In this document: one piece after another, positions 51,801 to 63,400 of the stretch | Position numbering within the stretch: the stretch's first letter is position 1 | How the letters are laid out: every line of letters starts with the position of its first letter | Assembly: GCA_958299035.1 (NCBI GenBank) | Contig: CATQJL010000146.1 | Coordinates: 1-64,000, forward strand | DNA from: Cylicocyclus nassatus | Lineage: Eukaryota; Nematoda; Chromadorea; Rhabditida; Strongylidae | Direction of reading: 5' to 3' | DNA length: 64,000 nt | Made by a program: the position numbers and the translations under genes | The notes under the pieces: generated by a model | What the model was told of the DNA's origin: nothing | The model's input: only the letters and a program-made list of their open reading frames with translations | Database searches by the model: none

Positions 51801-54640
51801 TCAAGGCCTACGAAGGAGTGTCAAGGCTCACGAAGGAGTGTCAAGGCCTACGAAGGAGTGTCAAGGCCTACGAAGGAGTGTCAAGGCTCACGAAGGAGTG
51901 TCAAGGCTCACGAAGGAGTGTCAAGGCTCACGAAGGAGTGACAAGGCTCACGAAGGAGTGTCAAGGCCTACGAAGGAGTGTCAAGGCTCACGAAGGAGTG
52001 TCAAGGCCTACGAGGGAGTGTCAAGGCTCACGAAGGAGTGTCAAGGCCTACGAAGGAGTGTCAAGGCTCACGAAGGAGTGTCAAGGCCTACGAAGGAGTG
52101 TCAAGGCTCACGAAGGAGTATCAAGGCTCACGAAGGAGTGTCAAGGCTCACGAAGGAGTGTCAAGGCTCAGGAAGGAGTGTCAAGGCCTACGAAGGAGTG
52201 TCAAGGCTCACGAAGGAGTGTCAAGGCTCACGAAGGAGTGTCAAGGCTCACGAAGGAGTGTCAAGGCTCACGAAGGAGTGTCAAGGCTCACGAAGGAGTG
52301 TCAAGGCTCACGAAGGAGTGTCAAGGCCTACGAAGGAGTGTCAAGGCCTACGAAGGAGTGTCAAGGCTCACGAAGGAGTGTCAAGGCTCACGAAGGAGTG
52401 TCAAGGCCTACGAAGGAGTGTCAAGGCTCACGAAGGAGTGTCAAGGCTCACGAAGGAGCGTCAAGGCTCACGAAGGAGTCCCAAGGCCTACGAAGGAGTG
52501 TCAAGGCCTACGAAGGAGTGTCAAGGCCTACGAAGGAGTGACAAGGCTCACGAAGGAGTGTCAAGGCCTACGAAGGAGTGTCAAGGCTCACGAAGGAGTG
52601 TCAAGGCTCACGAAGGAGTGTCAAGGCTCACGAAGGAGTGTCAAGGCCTACGAAGGAGTGACAAGGCTCACGAAGGAGTGTCAAGGCCTACGAAGGAGTG
52701 TCAAGGCCTACGAAGGAGTGTCAAGGCCTACGAAGGAGTGACAAGGCTCACGAAGGAGTGTCAAGGCTCACGAAGGAGTGTCAAGGCTCACGAAGGAGTG
52801 TCAAGGCTCACGAAGGAGAGTCAAGGCTCACGAAGGAGTGTCAAGGCTCACGAAGGAGAGTCAAGGCTCACGAAGGAGTGTCAAGGCTCACGAAGGAGTG
52901 TCAAGGCTCACGAAGGAGTGTCAAGGCTCACGAAGGAGTGTCAAGGCCTACGAAGGAGTGTCAAGGCTCACGAAGGAGTGTCAAGGCTCACGAAGGAGTG
53001 TCAAGGCCTACGAAGGAGAGTCAAGGCCTACGAAGGAGTGTCAAGGCTCACGAAGGAGTGTCAAGGCTCACGAAGGAGTGTCAAGGCTCACGAAGGAGTG
53101 TCAAGGCTCACGAAGGAGTGTCAAGGCCTACGAAGGAGTGTCAAGGCCTACAAAGGAGTGTCAAGGCTCACGAAGGAGTGTCAAGGCTCACGAAGGAGTG
53201 TCAAGGCTCACGAAGGAGTGACAAGGCTCACGAAGGAGTGTCAAGGCCTACGAAGGAGTGTCAAGGCTCACGAAGGAGTGTCAAGGCCTACGAGGGAGTG
53301 TCAAGGCTCACGAAGGAGTGTCAAGGCCTACGAAGGAGTGTCAAGGCTCACGAAGGAGTGTCAAGGCCTACGAAGGAGTGTCAAGGCTCACGAAGGAGTG
53401 TCAAGGCTCACGAAGGAGTGTCAAGGCTCACGAAGGAGTGTCAAGGCTCACGAAGGAGTGTCAAGGCCTACGAAGGAGTGTCAAGGCTCACGAAGGAGTG
53501 TCAAGGCTCACGAAGGAGTGTCAAGGCTCACGAAGGAGTGTCAAGGCTCACGAAGGAGTGTCAAGGCTCACGAAGGAGTGTCAAGGCTCACGAAGGAGTG
53601 TCAAGGCCTACGAAGGAGTGTCAAGGCCTACGAAGGAGTGTCAAGGCCTACGAAGGAGTGTCAAGGCTCACGAAGGAGTGTCAAGGCTCACGAAGGAGTG
53701 TCAAGGCCTACGAAGGAGTGTCAAGGCCTACGAAGGAGTGTCAAGGCCTACGAAGGAGTGACAAGGCTCACGAAGGAGTGTCAAGGCCTACGAAGGAGTG
53801 TCAAGGCTCACGAAGGAGTGTCAAGGCTCACGAAGGAGTGTCAAGGCTCACGAAGGAGTGTCAAGGCCTACGAAGGAGTGACAAGGCTCACGAAGGAGTG
53901 TCAAGGCCTACGAAGGAGTGTCAAGGCCTACGAAGGAGTGTCAAGGCCTACGAAGGAGTGACAAGGCTCACGAAGGAGTGTCAAGGCTCACGAAGGAGTG
54001 TCAAGGCTCACGAAGGAGTGTCAAGGCTCACGAAGGAGAGTCAAGGCTCACGAAGGAGTGTCAAGGCTCACGAAGGAGAGTCAAGGCTCACGAAGGAGTG
54101 TCAAGGCTCACGAAGGAGTGTCAAGGCTCACGAAGGAGTGTCAAGGCTCACGAAGGAGTGTCAAGGCCTACGAAGGAGTGTCAAGGCTCACGAAGGAGTG
54201 TCAAGGCTCACGAAGGAGTGTCAAGGCCTACGAAGGAGAGTCAAGGCCTACGAAGGAGTGTCAAGGCTCACGAAGGAGTGTCAAGGCTCACGAAGGAGTG
54301 TCAAGGCTCACGAAGGAGTGTCAAGGCTCACGAAGGAGTGTCAAGGCCTACGAAGGAGTGTCAAGGCCTACAAAGGAGTGTCAAGGCTCACGAAGGAGTG
54401 TCAAGGCTCACGAAGGAGTGTCAAGGCTCACGAAGGAGTGACAAGGCTCACGAAGGAGTGTCAAGGCCTACGAAGGAGTGTCAAGGCTCACGAAGGAGTG
54501 TCAAGGCCTACGAGGGAGTGTCAAGGCTCACGAAGGAGTGTCAAGGCCTACGAAGGAGTGTCAAGGCTCACGAAGGAGTGTCAAGGCCTACGAAGGAGTG
54601 TCAAGGCTCACGAAGGAGTGTCAAGGCTCACGAAGGAGTG
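48820..54640 (+). repeat. Densely repeated block with CAAAGG and CGAGGG markers
   Basis: CGAGGG occurs nine times between 43.2 and 54.6 kb (43221, 48857, 49377, 50497, 51774, 52014, 53294, 54514, plus the copy at 35341 counted from the upstream block). CTACAAAGG precedes it by exactly 142 bp in five cases: 35199/35341, 43079/43221, 51632/51774, 53152/53294 and 54372/54514. A 17-bp unit (3-bp deletion, CTACGAAGTGTC) lies at about 51519. CGAAGAAG at 48240 recurs at 50000 (1,760 bp). Confidence 0.8.
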
Positions 54641-55649
54641 TCAAGGCTCACGAAGGAGTGTCAAGGCTCACGAAGGAGTGTCAAGGCCTACGAAGGAGTG
54701 TCAAGGCTCACGAAGGAGTGTCAAGGCTCACGAAGGAGTGTCAAGGCTCACGAAGGAGTGTCAAGGCTCACGAAGGAGTGTCAAGGCTCACGAAGGAGTG
54801 TCAAGGCTCACGAAGGAGTGTCAAGGCCTACGAAGGAGTGTCAAGGCCTACGAAGGAGTGTCAAGGCTCACGAAGGAGTGTCAAGGCTCACGAAGGAGTG
54901 TCAAGGCCTACGAAGGAGTGTCAAGGCCTACGAAGGAGTGTCAAGGCTCACGAAGGAGTCCCAAGGCCTACGAAGGAGTGTCAAGGCCTACGAAGGAGTG
55001 TCAAGGCCTACGAAGGAGTGACAAGGCTCACGAAGGAGTGTCAAGGCTCACGAAGGAGTGTCAAGGCTCACGAAGGAGTGTCAAGGCTCACGAAGGAGAG
55101 TCAAGGCTCACGAAGGAGTGTCAAGGCTCACGAAGGAGAGTCAAGGCTCACGAAGGAGTGTCAAGGCTCACGAAGGAGTGTCAAGGCTCACGAAGGAGTG
55201 TCAAGGCCTACGAAGGAGTGTCAAGGCTCACGAAGGAGTGTCAAGGCTCACGAAGGAGTGTCAAGGCTCACGAAGGAGTGTCAAGGCTCACGAAGGAGTG
55301 TCAAGGCCTACGAAGGAGTGTCAAGGCTCACGAAGGAGTGTCAAGGCTCACGAAGGAGTGTCAAGGCTCACGAAGGAGTGTCAAGGCTCACGAAGGAGTG
55401 TCAAGGCTCACGAAGGAGTGTCAAGGCTCACGAAGGAGTGTCAAGGCCTACGAAGGAGTGTCAAGGCCTACGAAGGAGTGTCAAGGCTCACGAAGGAGTG
55501 TCAAGGCTCACGAAGGAGTGTCAAGGCCTACGAAGGAGTGTCAAGGCCTACGAAGGAGTGTCAAGGCTCACGGAGGAGTCCCAAGGCCTACGAAGGAGTG
55601 TCAAGGCCTACGAAGTAGTGTCAAGGCCTACGAAGGAGTGACAAGGCTC

Positions 55650-58600
55650 ACGAAGGAGTGTCAAGGCTCACGAAGGAGTGTCAAGGCTCACGAAGGAGTG
55701 TCAAGGCTCACGAAGGAGAGTCAAGGCTCACGAAGGAGTGTCAAGGCTCACGAAGGAGAGTCAAGGCTCACGAAGGAGTGTCAAGGCTCACGAAGGAGTG
55801 TCAAGGCTCACGAAGGAGTGTCAAGGCCTACGAAGGAGTGTCAAGGCTCACGAAGGAGTGTCAAGGCTCACGAAGGAGTGTCAAGGCCTACGAAGGAGAG
55901 TCAAGGCCTACGAAGGAGTGTCAAGGCTCACGAAGGAGTGTCAAGGCTCACGAAGGTGTCAAGGCTCACGAAGGAGTGTCAAGGCTCACGAAGGAGTGTC
56001 AAGGCCTACGAAGGAGTGTCAAGGCCTACGAAGGAGTGTCAAGGCTCACGAAGGAGTGTCAAGGCTCACGAAGGAGTGTCAAGGCCTACGAAGGAGAGTC
56101 AAGGCCTACGAAGGAGTGTCAAGGCTCACGAAGGAGTGTCAAGGCTCACGAAGGAGTGTCAAGGCTCACGAAGGAGTGTCAAAGCTCACGAAGGAGTGTC
56201 AAGGCTCACGAAGGAGTGTCAAGGCTCACGAAGGAGTGTCAAGGCCTACGAAGGAGTGTCAAGGCCTACGAAGGAGTGTCAAGGCTCACGAAGGAGTGCC
56301 AAGGCTCACGAAGGAGTGTCAAGGCCTACGAAGGAGTGTCAAGGCTCACGAAGGAGTGTCAAGGCTCACGAAGGAGTGTCAAGGCTCACGAAGGAGTGTC
56401 AAGGCCTACGAAGGAGTGTCAAGGCCTACGAAGGAGTGTCAAGGCCTACGAAGGAGTGACAAGGCTCACGAAGGAGTGTCAAGGCCTACGAAGGAGTGTC
56501 AAGGCTTACGAAGGAGTGTCAAGGCTCACGAAGGAGTGTCAAGGCTCACGAAGGAGTCCCAAGGCCTACGAAGGAGTGTCAAGGCCTACGAAGGAGTGTC
56601 AAGGCCTACGAAGGAGTGACAAGGCTCACGAAGGAGTGTCAAGGCTCACGAAGGAGTGTCAAGGCTCACGAAGGAGTGTCAAGGCTCACGAAGGAGTGTC
56701 AAGGCTCACGAAGGAGTGTCAAGGCTTACGAAGGAGTGTCAAGGCCTACGAAGGAGTGTCAAGGCTCACGAAGGAGTGTCAAGGCTCACGAAGGAGTGTC
56801 AAGGCCTACGAAGGAGTGTCAAGGCTCACGAAGGAGTGTCAAGGCTCACGAAGGAGTCCCAAGGCCTACGAAGGAGTGTCAAGGCCTACGAAGGAGTGTC
56901 AAGGCCTACGAAGGAGTGAGAAGGCTCACGAAGGAGTGTCAAGGCTCACGAAGGAGTGTCAAGGCTCACGAAGGAGTGTCAAGGCTCACGAAGGAGAGTC
57001 AAGGCTCACGAAGGAGTGTCAAGGCTCACGAAGGAGAGTCAAGGCTCACGAAGGAGTGTCAAGGCTCACGAAGGAGTGTCAATGCTCACGAAGGAGTGTC
57101 AAGGCCTACGAAGGAGTGTCAAGGCTCACGAAGGAGTGTCAAGGCTCACGAAGGAGTGTCAAGGCTCACGAAGGAGTGTCAAGGCTCACGAAGGAGTGTC
57201 AAGGCTCACGAAGGAGTCCCAAGGCCTACGAAGGAGTGTCAAGGCCTACGAAGGAGTGTCAAGGCCTACGAAGGAGTGACAAGGCTCACGAAGGAGTGTC
57301 AAGGCTCACGAAGGAGTGTCAAGGCTCACGAAGGAGTGTCAAGGCTCACGAAGGAGTGTCAAGGCTCACGAAGGAGTGTCAAGGCTTACGAAGGAGTGTC
57401 AAGGCCTACGAAGGAGTGTCAAGGCTCACGAAGGAGTGTCAAGGCTCACGAAGGAGTGTCAAGGCCTACGAAGGAGTGTCAAGGCTCACGAAGGAGTGTC
57501 AAGGCTCACGAAGGAGTCCCAAGGCCTACGAAGGAGTGTCAAGGCCTACGAAGGAGTGTCAAGGCCTACGAAGGAGTGAGAAGGCTCACGAAGGAGTGTC
57601 AAGGCTCACGAAGGAGTGTCAAGGCTCACGAAGGAGTGTCAAGGCTCACGAAGGAGAGTCAAGGCTCACGAAGGAGTGTCAAGGCTCACGAAGGAGAGTC
57701 AAGGCTCACGAAGGAGTGTCAAGGCTCACGAAGGAGTGTCAATGCTCACGAAGGAGTGTCAAGGCCTACGAAGGAGTGTCAAGGCTCACGAAGGAGTGTC
57801 AAGGCTCACGAAGGAGTGTCAAGGCCTACGAAGGAGAGTCAAGGCCTACGAAGGAGTGTCAAGGCTCACGAAGGAGTGTCAAGGCTCACGAAGGTGTCAA
57901 GGCTCACGAAGGAGTGTCAAGGCTCACGAAGGAGTGTCAAGGCCTACGAAGGAGTGTCAAGGCCTACGAAGGAGTGTCAAGGCTCACGAAGGAGTGTCAA
58001 GGCTCACGAAGGAGTGTCAAGGCCTACGAAGGAGAGTCAAGGCCTACGAAGGAGTGTCAAGGCTCACGAAGGAGTGTCAAGGCTCACGAAGGAGTGTCAA
58101 GGCTCACGAAGGAGTGTCAAAGCTCACGAAGGAGTGTCAAGGCTCACGAAGGAGTGTCAAGGCTCACGAAGGAGTGTCAAGGCCTACGAAGGAGTGTCAA
58201 GGCCTACGAAGGAGTGTCAAGGCTCACGAAGGAGTGCCAAGGCTCACGAAGGAGTGTCAAGGCCTACGAAGGAGTGTCAAGGCCTACGAAGGAGTGTCAA
58301 GGCTCACGAAGGAGTCCCAAGGCCTACGAAGGAGTGTCAAGGCCTACGAAGGAGTGTCAAGGCCTACGAAGGAGTGACAAGGCTCACGAAGGAGTGTCAA
58401 GGCTCACGAAGGAGTGTCAAGGCTCACGAAGGAGTGTCAAGGCTCACGAAGGAGAGTCAAGGCTCACGAAGGAGTGTCAAGGCTCACGAAGGAGAGTCAA
58501 GGCTCACGAAGGAGTGTCAAGGCTCACGAAGGAGTGTCAAGGCTCACGAAGGAGTGTCAAGGCCTACGAAGGAGTGTCAAGGCTCACGAAGGAGTGTCAA

Positions 58601-60450
58601 GGCTCACGAAGGAGTGTCAAGGCTCACGAAGGAGTGTCAAGGCTCACGAAGGAGTGTCAAGGCCTACGAAGGAGTGTCAAGGCTCACGAAGGAGTGTCAA
58701 GGCTCACGAAGGAGTGTCAAGGCTCACGAAGGAGTGTCAAGGCTCACGAAGGAGTGTCAAGGCTCACGAAGGAGTGTCAAGGCTCACGAAGGAGTGTCAA
58801 GGCCTACGAAGGAGTGTCAAGGCCTACGAAGGAGTGTCAAGGCTCACGAAGGAGTGTCAAGGCTCACGAAGGAGTGTCAAGGCCTACGAAGGAGTGTCAA
58901 GGCCTACGAAGGAGTGTCAAGGCTCACGGAGGAGTCCCAAGGCCTACGAAGGAGTGTCAAGGCCTACGAAGGAGTGTCAAGGCCTACGAAGGAGTGACAA
59001 GGCTCACGAAGGAGTGTCAAGGCTCACGAAGGAGTGTCAAGGCTCACGAAGGAGTGTCAAGGCTCACGAAGGAGAGTCAAGGCTCACGAAGGAGTGTCAA
59101 GGCTCACGAAGGAGAGTCAAGGCTCACGAAGGAGTGTCAAGGCTCACGAAGGAGTGTCAAGGCTCACGAAGGAGTGTCAAGGCCTACGAAGGAGTGTCAA
59201 GGCTCACGAAGGAGTGTCAAGGCTCACGAAGGAGTGTCAAGGCCTACGAAGGAGAGTCAAGGCCTACGAAGGAGTGTCAAGGCTCACGAAGGAGTGTCAA
59301 GGCTCACGAAGGTGTCAAGGCTCACGAAGGAGTGTCAAGGCTCACGAAGGAGTGTCAAGGCCTACGAAGGAGTGTCAAGGCCTACGAAGGAGTGTCAAGG
59401 CTCACGAAGGAGTGTCAAGGCTCACGAAGGAGTGTCAAGGCCTACGAAGGAGAGTCAAGGCCTACGAAGGAGTGTCAAGGCTCACGAAGGAGTGTCAAGG
59501 CTCACGAAGGAGTGTCAAGGCTCACGAAGGAGTGTCAAAGCTCACGAAGGAGTGTCAAGGCTCACGAAGGAGTGTCAAGGCTCACGAAGGAGTGTCAAGG
59601 CCTACGAAGGAGTGTCAAGGCCTACGAAGGAGTGTCAAGGCTCACGAAGGAGTGCCAAGGCTCACGAAGGAGTGTCAAGGCCTACGAAGGAGTGTCAAGG
59701 CTCACGAAGGAGTGTCAAGGCTCACGAAGGAGTGTCAAGGCTCACGAAGGAGTGTCAAGGCCTACGAAGGAGTGTCAAGGCCTACGAAGGAGTGTCAAGG
59801 CCTACGAAGGAGTGACAAGGCTCACGAAGGAGTGTCAAGGCCTACGAAGGAGTGTCAAGGCTCACGAAGGAGTGTCAAGGCTCACGAAGGAGTGTCAAGG
59901 CTCACGAAGGAGTCCCAAGGCCTACGAAGGAGTGTCAAGGCCTACGAAGGAGTGTCAAGGCCTACGAAGGAGTGACAAGGCTCACGAAGGAGTGTCAAGG
60001 CTCACGAAGGAGTGTCAAGGCTCACGAAGGAGTGTCAAGGCTCACGAAGGAGTGTCAAGGCTCACGAAGGAGTGTCAAGGCTTACGAAGGAGTGTCAAGG
60101 CCTACGAAGGAGTGTCAAGGCTCACGAAGGAGTGTCAAGGCTCACGAAGGAGTGTCAAGGCCTACGAAGGAGTGTCAAGGCTCACGAAGGAGTGTCAAGG
60201 CTCACGAAGGAGTCCCAAGGCCTACGAAGGAGTGTCAAGGCCTACGAAGGAGTGTCAAGGCCTACGAAGGAGTGAGAAGGCTCACGAAGGAGTGTCAAGG
60301 CTCACGAAGGAGTGTCAAGGCTCACGAAGGAGTGTCAAGGCTCACGAAGGAGAGTCAAGGCTCACGAAGGAGTGTCAAGGCTCACGAAGGAGAGTCAAGG
60401 CTCACGAAGGAGTGTCAAGGCTCACGAAGGAGTGTCAATGCTCACGAAGG
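55650..60450 (+). repeat. Duplications displaced by 660, 2,696 and 3,356 bp
   Basis: The unit end GTGAG occurs only at 56920, 57580 and 60276, spaced 660 and 2,696 bp, which sum to 3,356 bp. The 18-bp unit at 55957 matches the one at 59313, also 3,356 bp apart. The segment at about 55.66-57.0 kb is therefore present again at about 59.0-60.4 kb, and a 660-bp block inside it was tandemly repeated. Confidence 0.82.
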
Positions 60451-63400
60451 AGTGTCAAGGCCTACGAAGGAGTGTCAAGGCTCACGAAGGAGTGTCAAGG
60501 CTCACGAAGGAGTGTCAAGGCCTACGAAGGAGAGTCAAGGCCTACGAAGGAGTGTCAAGGCTCACGAAGGAGTGTCAAGGCTCACGAAGGTGTCAAGGCT
60601 CACGAAGGAGTGTCAAGGCTCACGAAGGAGTGTCAAGGCCTACGAAGGAGTGTCAAGGCCTACGAAGGAGTGTCAAGGCTCACGAAGGAGTGTCAAGGCT
60701 CACGAAGGAGTGTCAAGGCCTACGAAGGAGAGTCAAGGCCTACGAAGGAGTGTCAAGGCTCACGAAGGAGTGTCAAGGCTCACGAAGGAGTGTCAAGGCT
60801 CACGAAGGAGTGTCAAAGCTCACGAAGGAGTGTCAAGGCTCACGAAGGAGTGTCAAGGCTCACGAAGGAGTGTCAAGGCCTACGAAGGAGTGTCAAGGCC
60901 TACGAAGGAGTGTCAAGGCTCACGAAGGAGTGCCAAGGCTCACGAAGGAGTGTCAAGGCCTACGAAGGAGTGTCAAGGCTCACGAAGGAGTGTCAAGGCT
61001 CACGAAGGAGTGTCAAGGCTCACGAAGGAGTGTCAAGGCCTACGAAGGAGAGTCAAGGCCTACGAAGGAGTGACAAGGCTCACGAAGGAGTGTCAAGGCC
61101 TACGAAGGAGTGTCAAGGCTCACGAAGGAGTGTCAAGGCTCACGAAGGAGTGTCAAGGCTCACGAAGGAGTCCCAAGGCCTACGAAGGAGTGTCAAGGCC
61201 TACGAAGGAGTGTCAAGGCCTACGAAGGAGTGACAAGGCTCACGAAGGAGTGTCAAGGCCTACGAAGGAGTGTCAAGGCTCACGAAGGAGTGTCAAGGCT
61301 CACGAAGGAGTGTCAAGGCTCACGAAGGAGTCCCAAGGCCTACGAAGGAGTGTCAAGGCCTACGAAGGAGTGTCAAGGCCTACGAAGGAGTGACAAGGCT
61401 CACGAAGGAGTGTCAAGGCTCACGAAGGAGTGTCAAGGCTCACGAAGGAGTGTCAAGGCTCACGAAGGAGTGTCAAGGCTCACGAAGGAGTGTCAAGGCT
61501 TACGAAGGAGTGTCAAGGCCTACGAAGGAGTGTCAAGGCTCACGAAGGAGTGTCAAGGCTCACGAAGGAGTGTCAAGGCCTACGAAGGAGTGTCAAGGCT
61601 CACGAAGGAGTGTCAAGGCTCACGAAGGAGTGTCAAGGCTCACGAAGGAGAGTCAAGGCTCACGAAGGAGTCCCAAGGCCTACGAAGGAGTGTCAAGGCC
61701 TACGAAGGAGTGTCAAGGCCTACGAAGGAGTGACAAGGCTCACGAAGGAGTGTCAAGGCCTACGAAGGAGTGTCAAGGCCTACGAAGGAGTGTCAAGGCC
61801 TACGAAGGAGTGACAAGGCTCACGAAGGAGTGTCAAGGCTCACGAAGGAGTGTCAAGGCTCACGAAGGAGTGTCAAGGCTCACGAAGGAGAGTCAAGGCT
61901 CACGAAGGAGTGTCAAGGCTCACGAAGGAGAGTCAAGGCTCACGAAGGAGTGTCAAGGCTCACGAAGGAGTGTCAAGGCTCACGAAGGAGTGTCAAGGCT
62001 CACGAAGGAGTGTCAAGGCCTACGAAGGAGAGTCAAGGCTCACGAAGGAGTCCCAAGGCCTACGAAGGAGTGTCAAGGCCTACGAAGGAGTGTCAAGGCC
62101 TACGAAGGAGTGACAAGGCTCACGAAGGAGTGTCAAGGCCTACGAAGGAGTGTCAAGGCTCACGAAGGAGTGTCAAGGCTCACGAAGGAGTGTCAAGGCT
62201 CACGAAGGAGTGTCAAGGCCTACGAAGGAGTGTCAAGGCTCACGAAGGAGTGTCAAGGCTCACGAAGGAGTGTCAAGGCCTACGAAGGAGAGTCAACGCC
62301 TACGAAGGAGTGTCAAGGCTCACGAAGGAGTGTCAAGGCTCACGAAGGAGTGTCAAGGCTCACGAAGGAGTCCCAAGGCCTACGAAGGAGTGTCAAGGCC
62401 TACGAAGGAGTGTCAAGGCCTACGAAGGAGTCACAAGGCTCACGAAGGAGTGTCAAGGCTCACGAAGGAGTGTCAAGGCTCACGAAGGAGTGTCAAGGCT
62501 CACGAAGGAGAGTCAAGGCTCACGAAGGAGTGTCAAGGCTCACGAAGGAGAGTCAAGGCTCACGAAGGATTGTCAAGGCTCACGAAGGAGTGTCAAGGCT
62601 TACGAAGGAGTGTCAAGGCTCACGAAGGAGTGTCAAGGCCTACGAAGGAGTGTCAAGGCTCACGAAGGAGTGTCAAGGCTCACGAAGGAGTCTCAAGGCC
62701 TACGAAGGAGAGTCAAGGCCTACGAAGGAGTGTCAAGGCTCACGAAGGAGTGTCAAGGCTCACGAAGGAGTGTCAAGGCTCACGAAGGAGTGTCAAGGCT
62801 CACGAAAGAGTGTCAAGGCCTACGAAGGAGTGTCAAGGCCTACGAAGGAGTGTCAAGGCTCACGAAGGAGTGTCAAGGCTCACGAAGGAGTGTCAAGGCC
62901 TACGAAGGAGAGTCAAGGCCCACGAAGGAGTGACAAGGCTCACCAAGGAGTGTCAAGGCCTACGAAGGAGTGTCAAGGCTCACGAAGGAGTGTCAAGGCT
63001 CACGAAGGAGTGTCAAGGCTCACGAAGGAGTCCCAAGGCCTACGAAGGAGTGTCAAGGCCTACGAAGGAGTGTCAAGGCCTACGAAGGAGTGACAAGGCT
63101 CACGAAGGAGTGTCAAGGCCTACGAAGGAGTGTCAAGGCTCACGAAGGAGTGTCAAGGCTCACGAAGGAGTGTCAAGGCTCACGAAGGAGTCCCAAGGCC
63201 TACGAAGGAGTGTCAAGGCCTACGAAGGAGTGTCAAGGCTCACGAAGGAGTGTCAAGGCTCACGAAGGAGTGTCAAGGCTCACGAAGGAGTGTCAAGGCT
63301 CACGAAGGAGTGTCAAGGCTCACGAAGGAGTGTCAAGGCTCACGAAGGAGTGTCAAGGCTTACGAAGGAGTGTCAAGGCCTACGAAGGAGTGTCAAGGCT

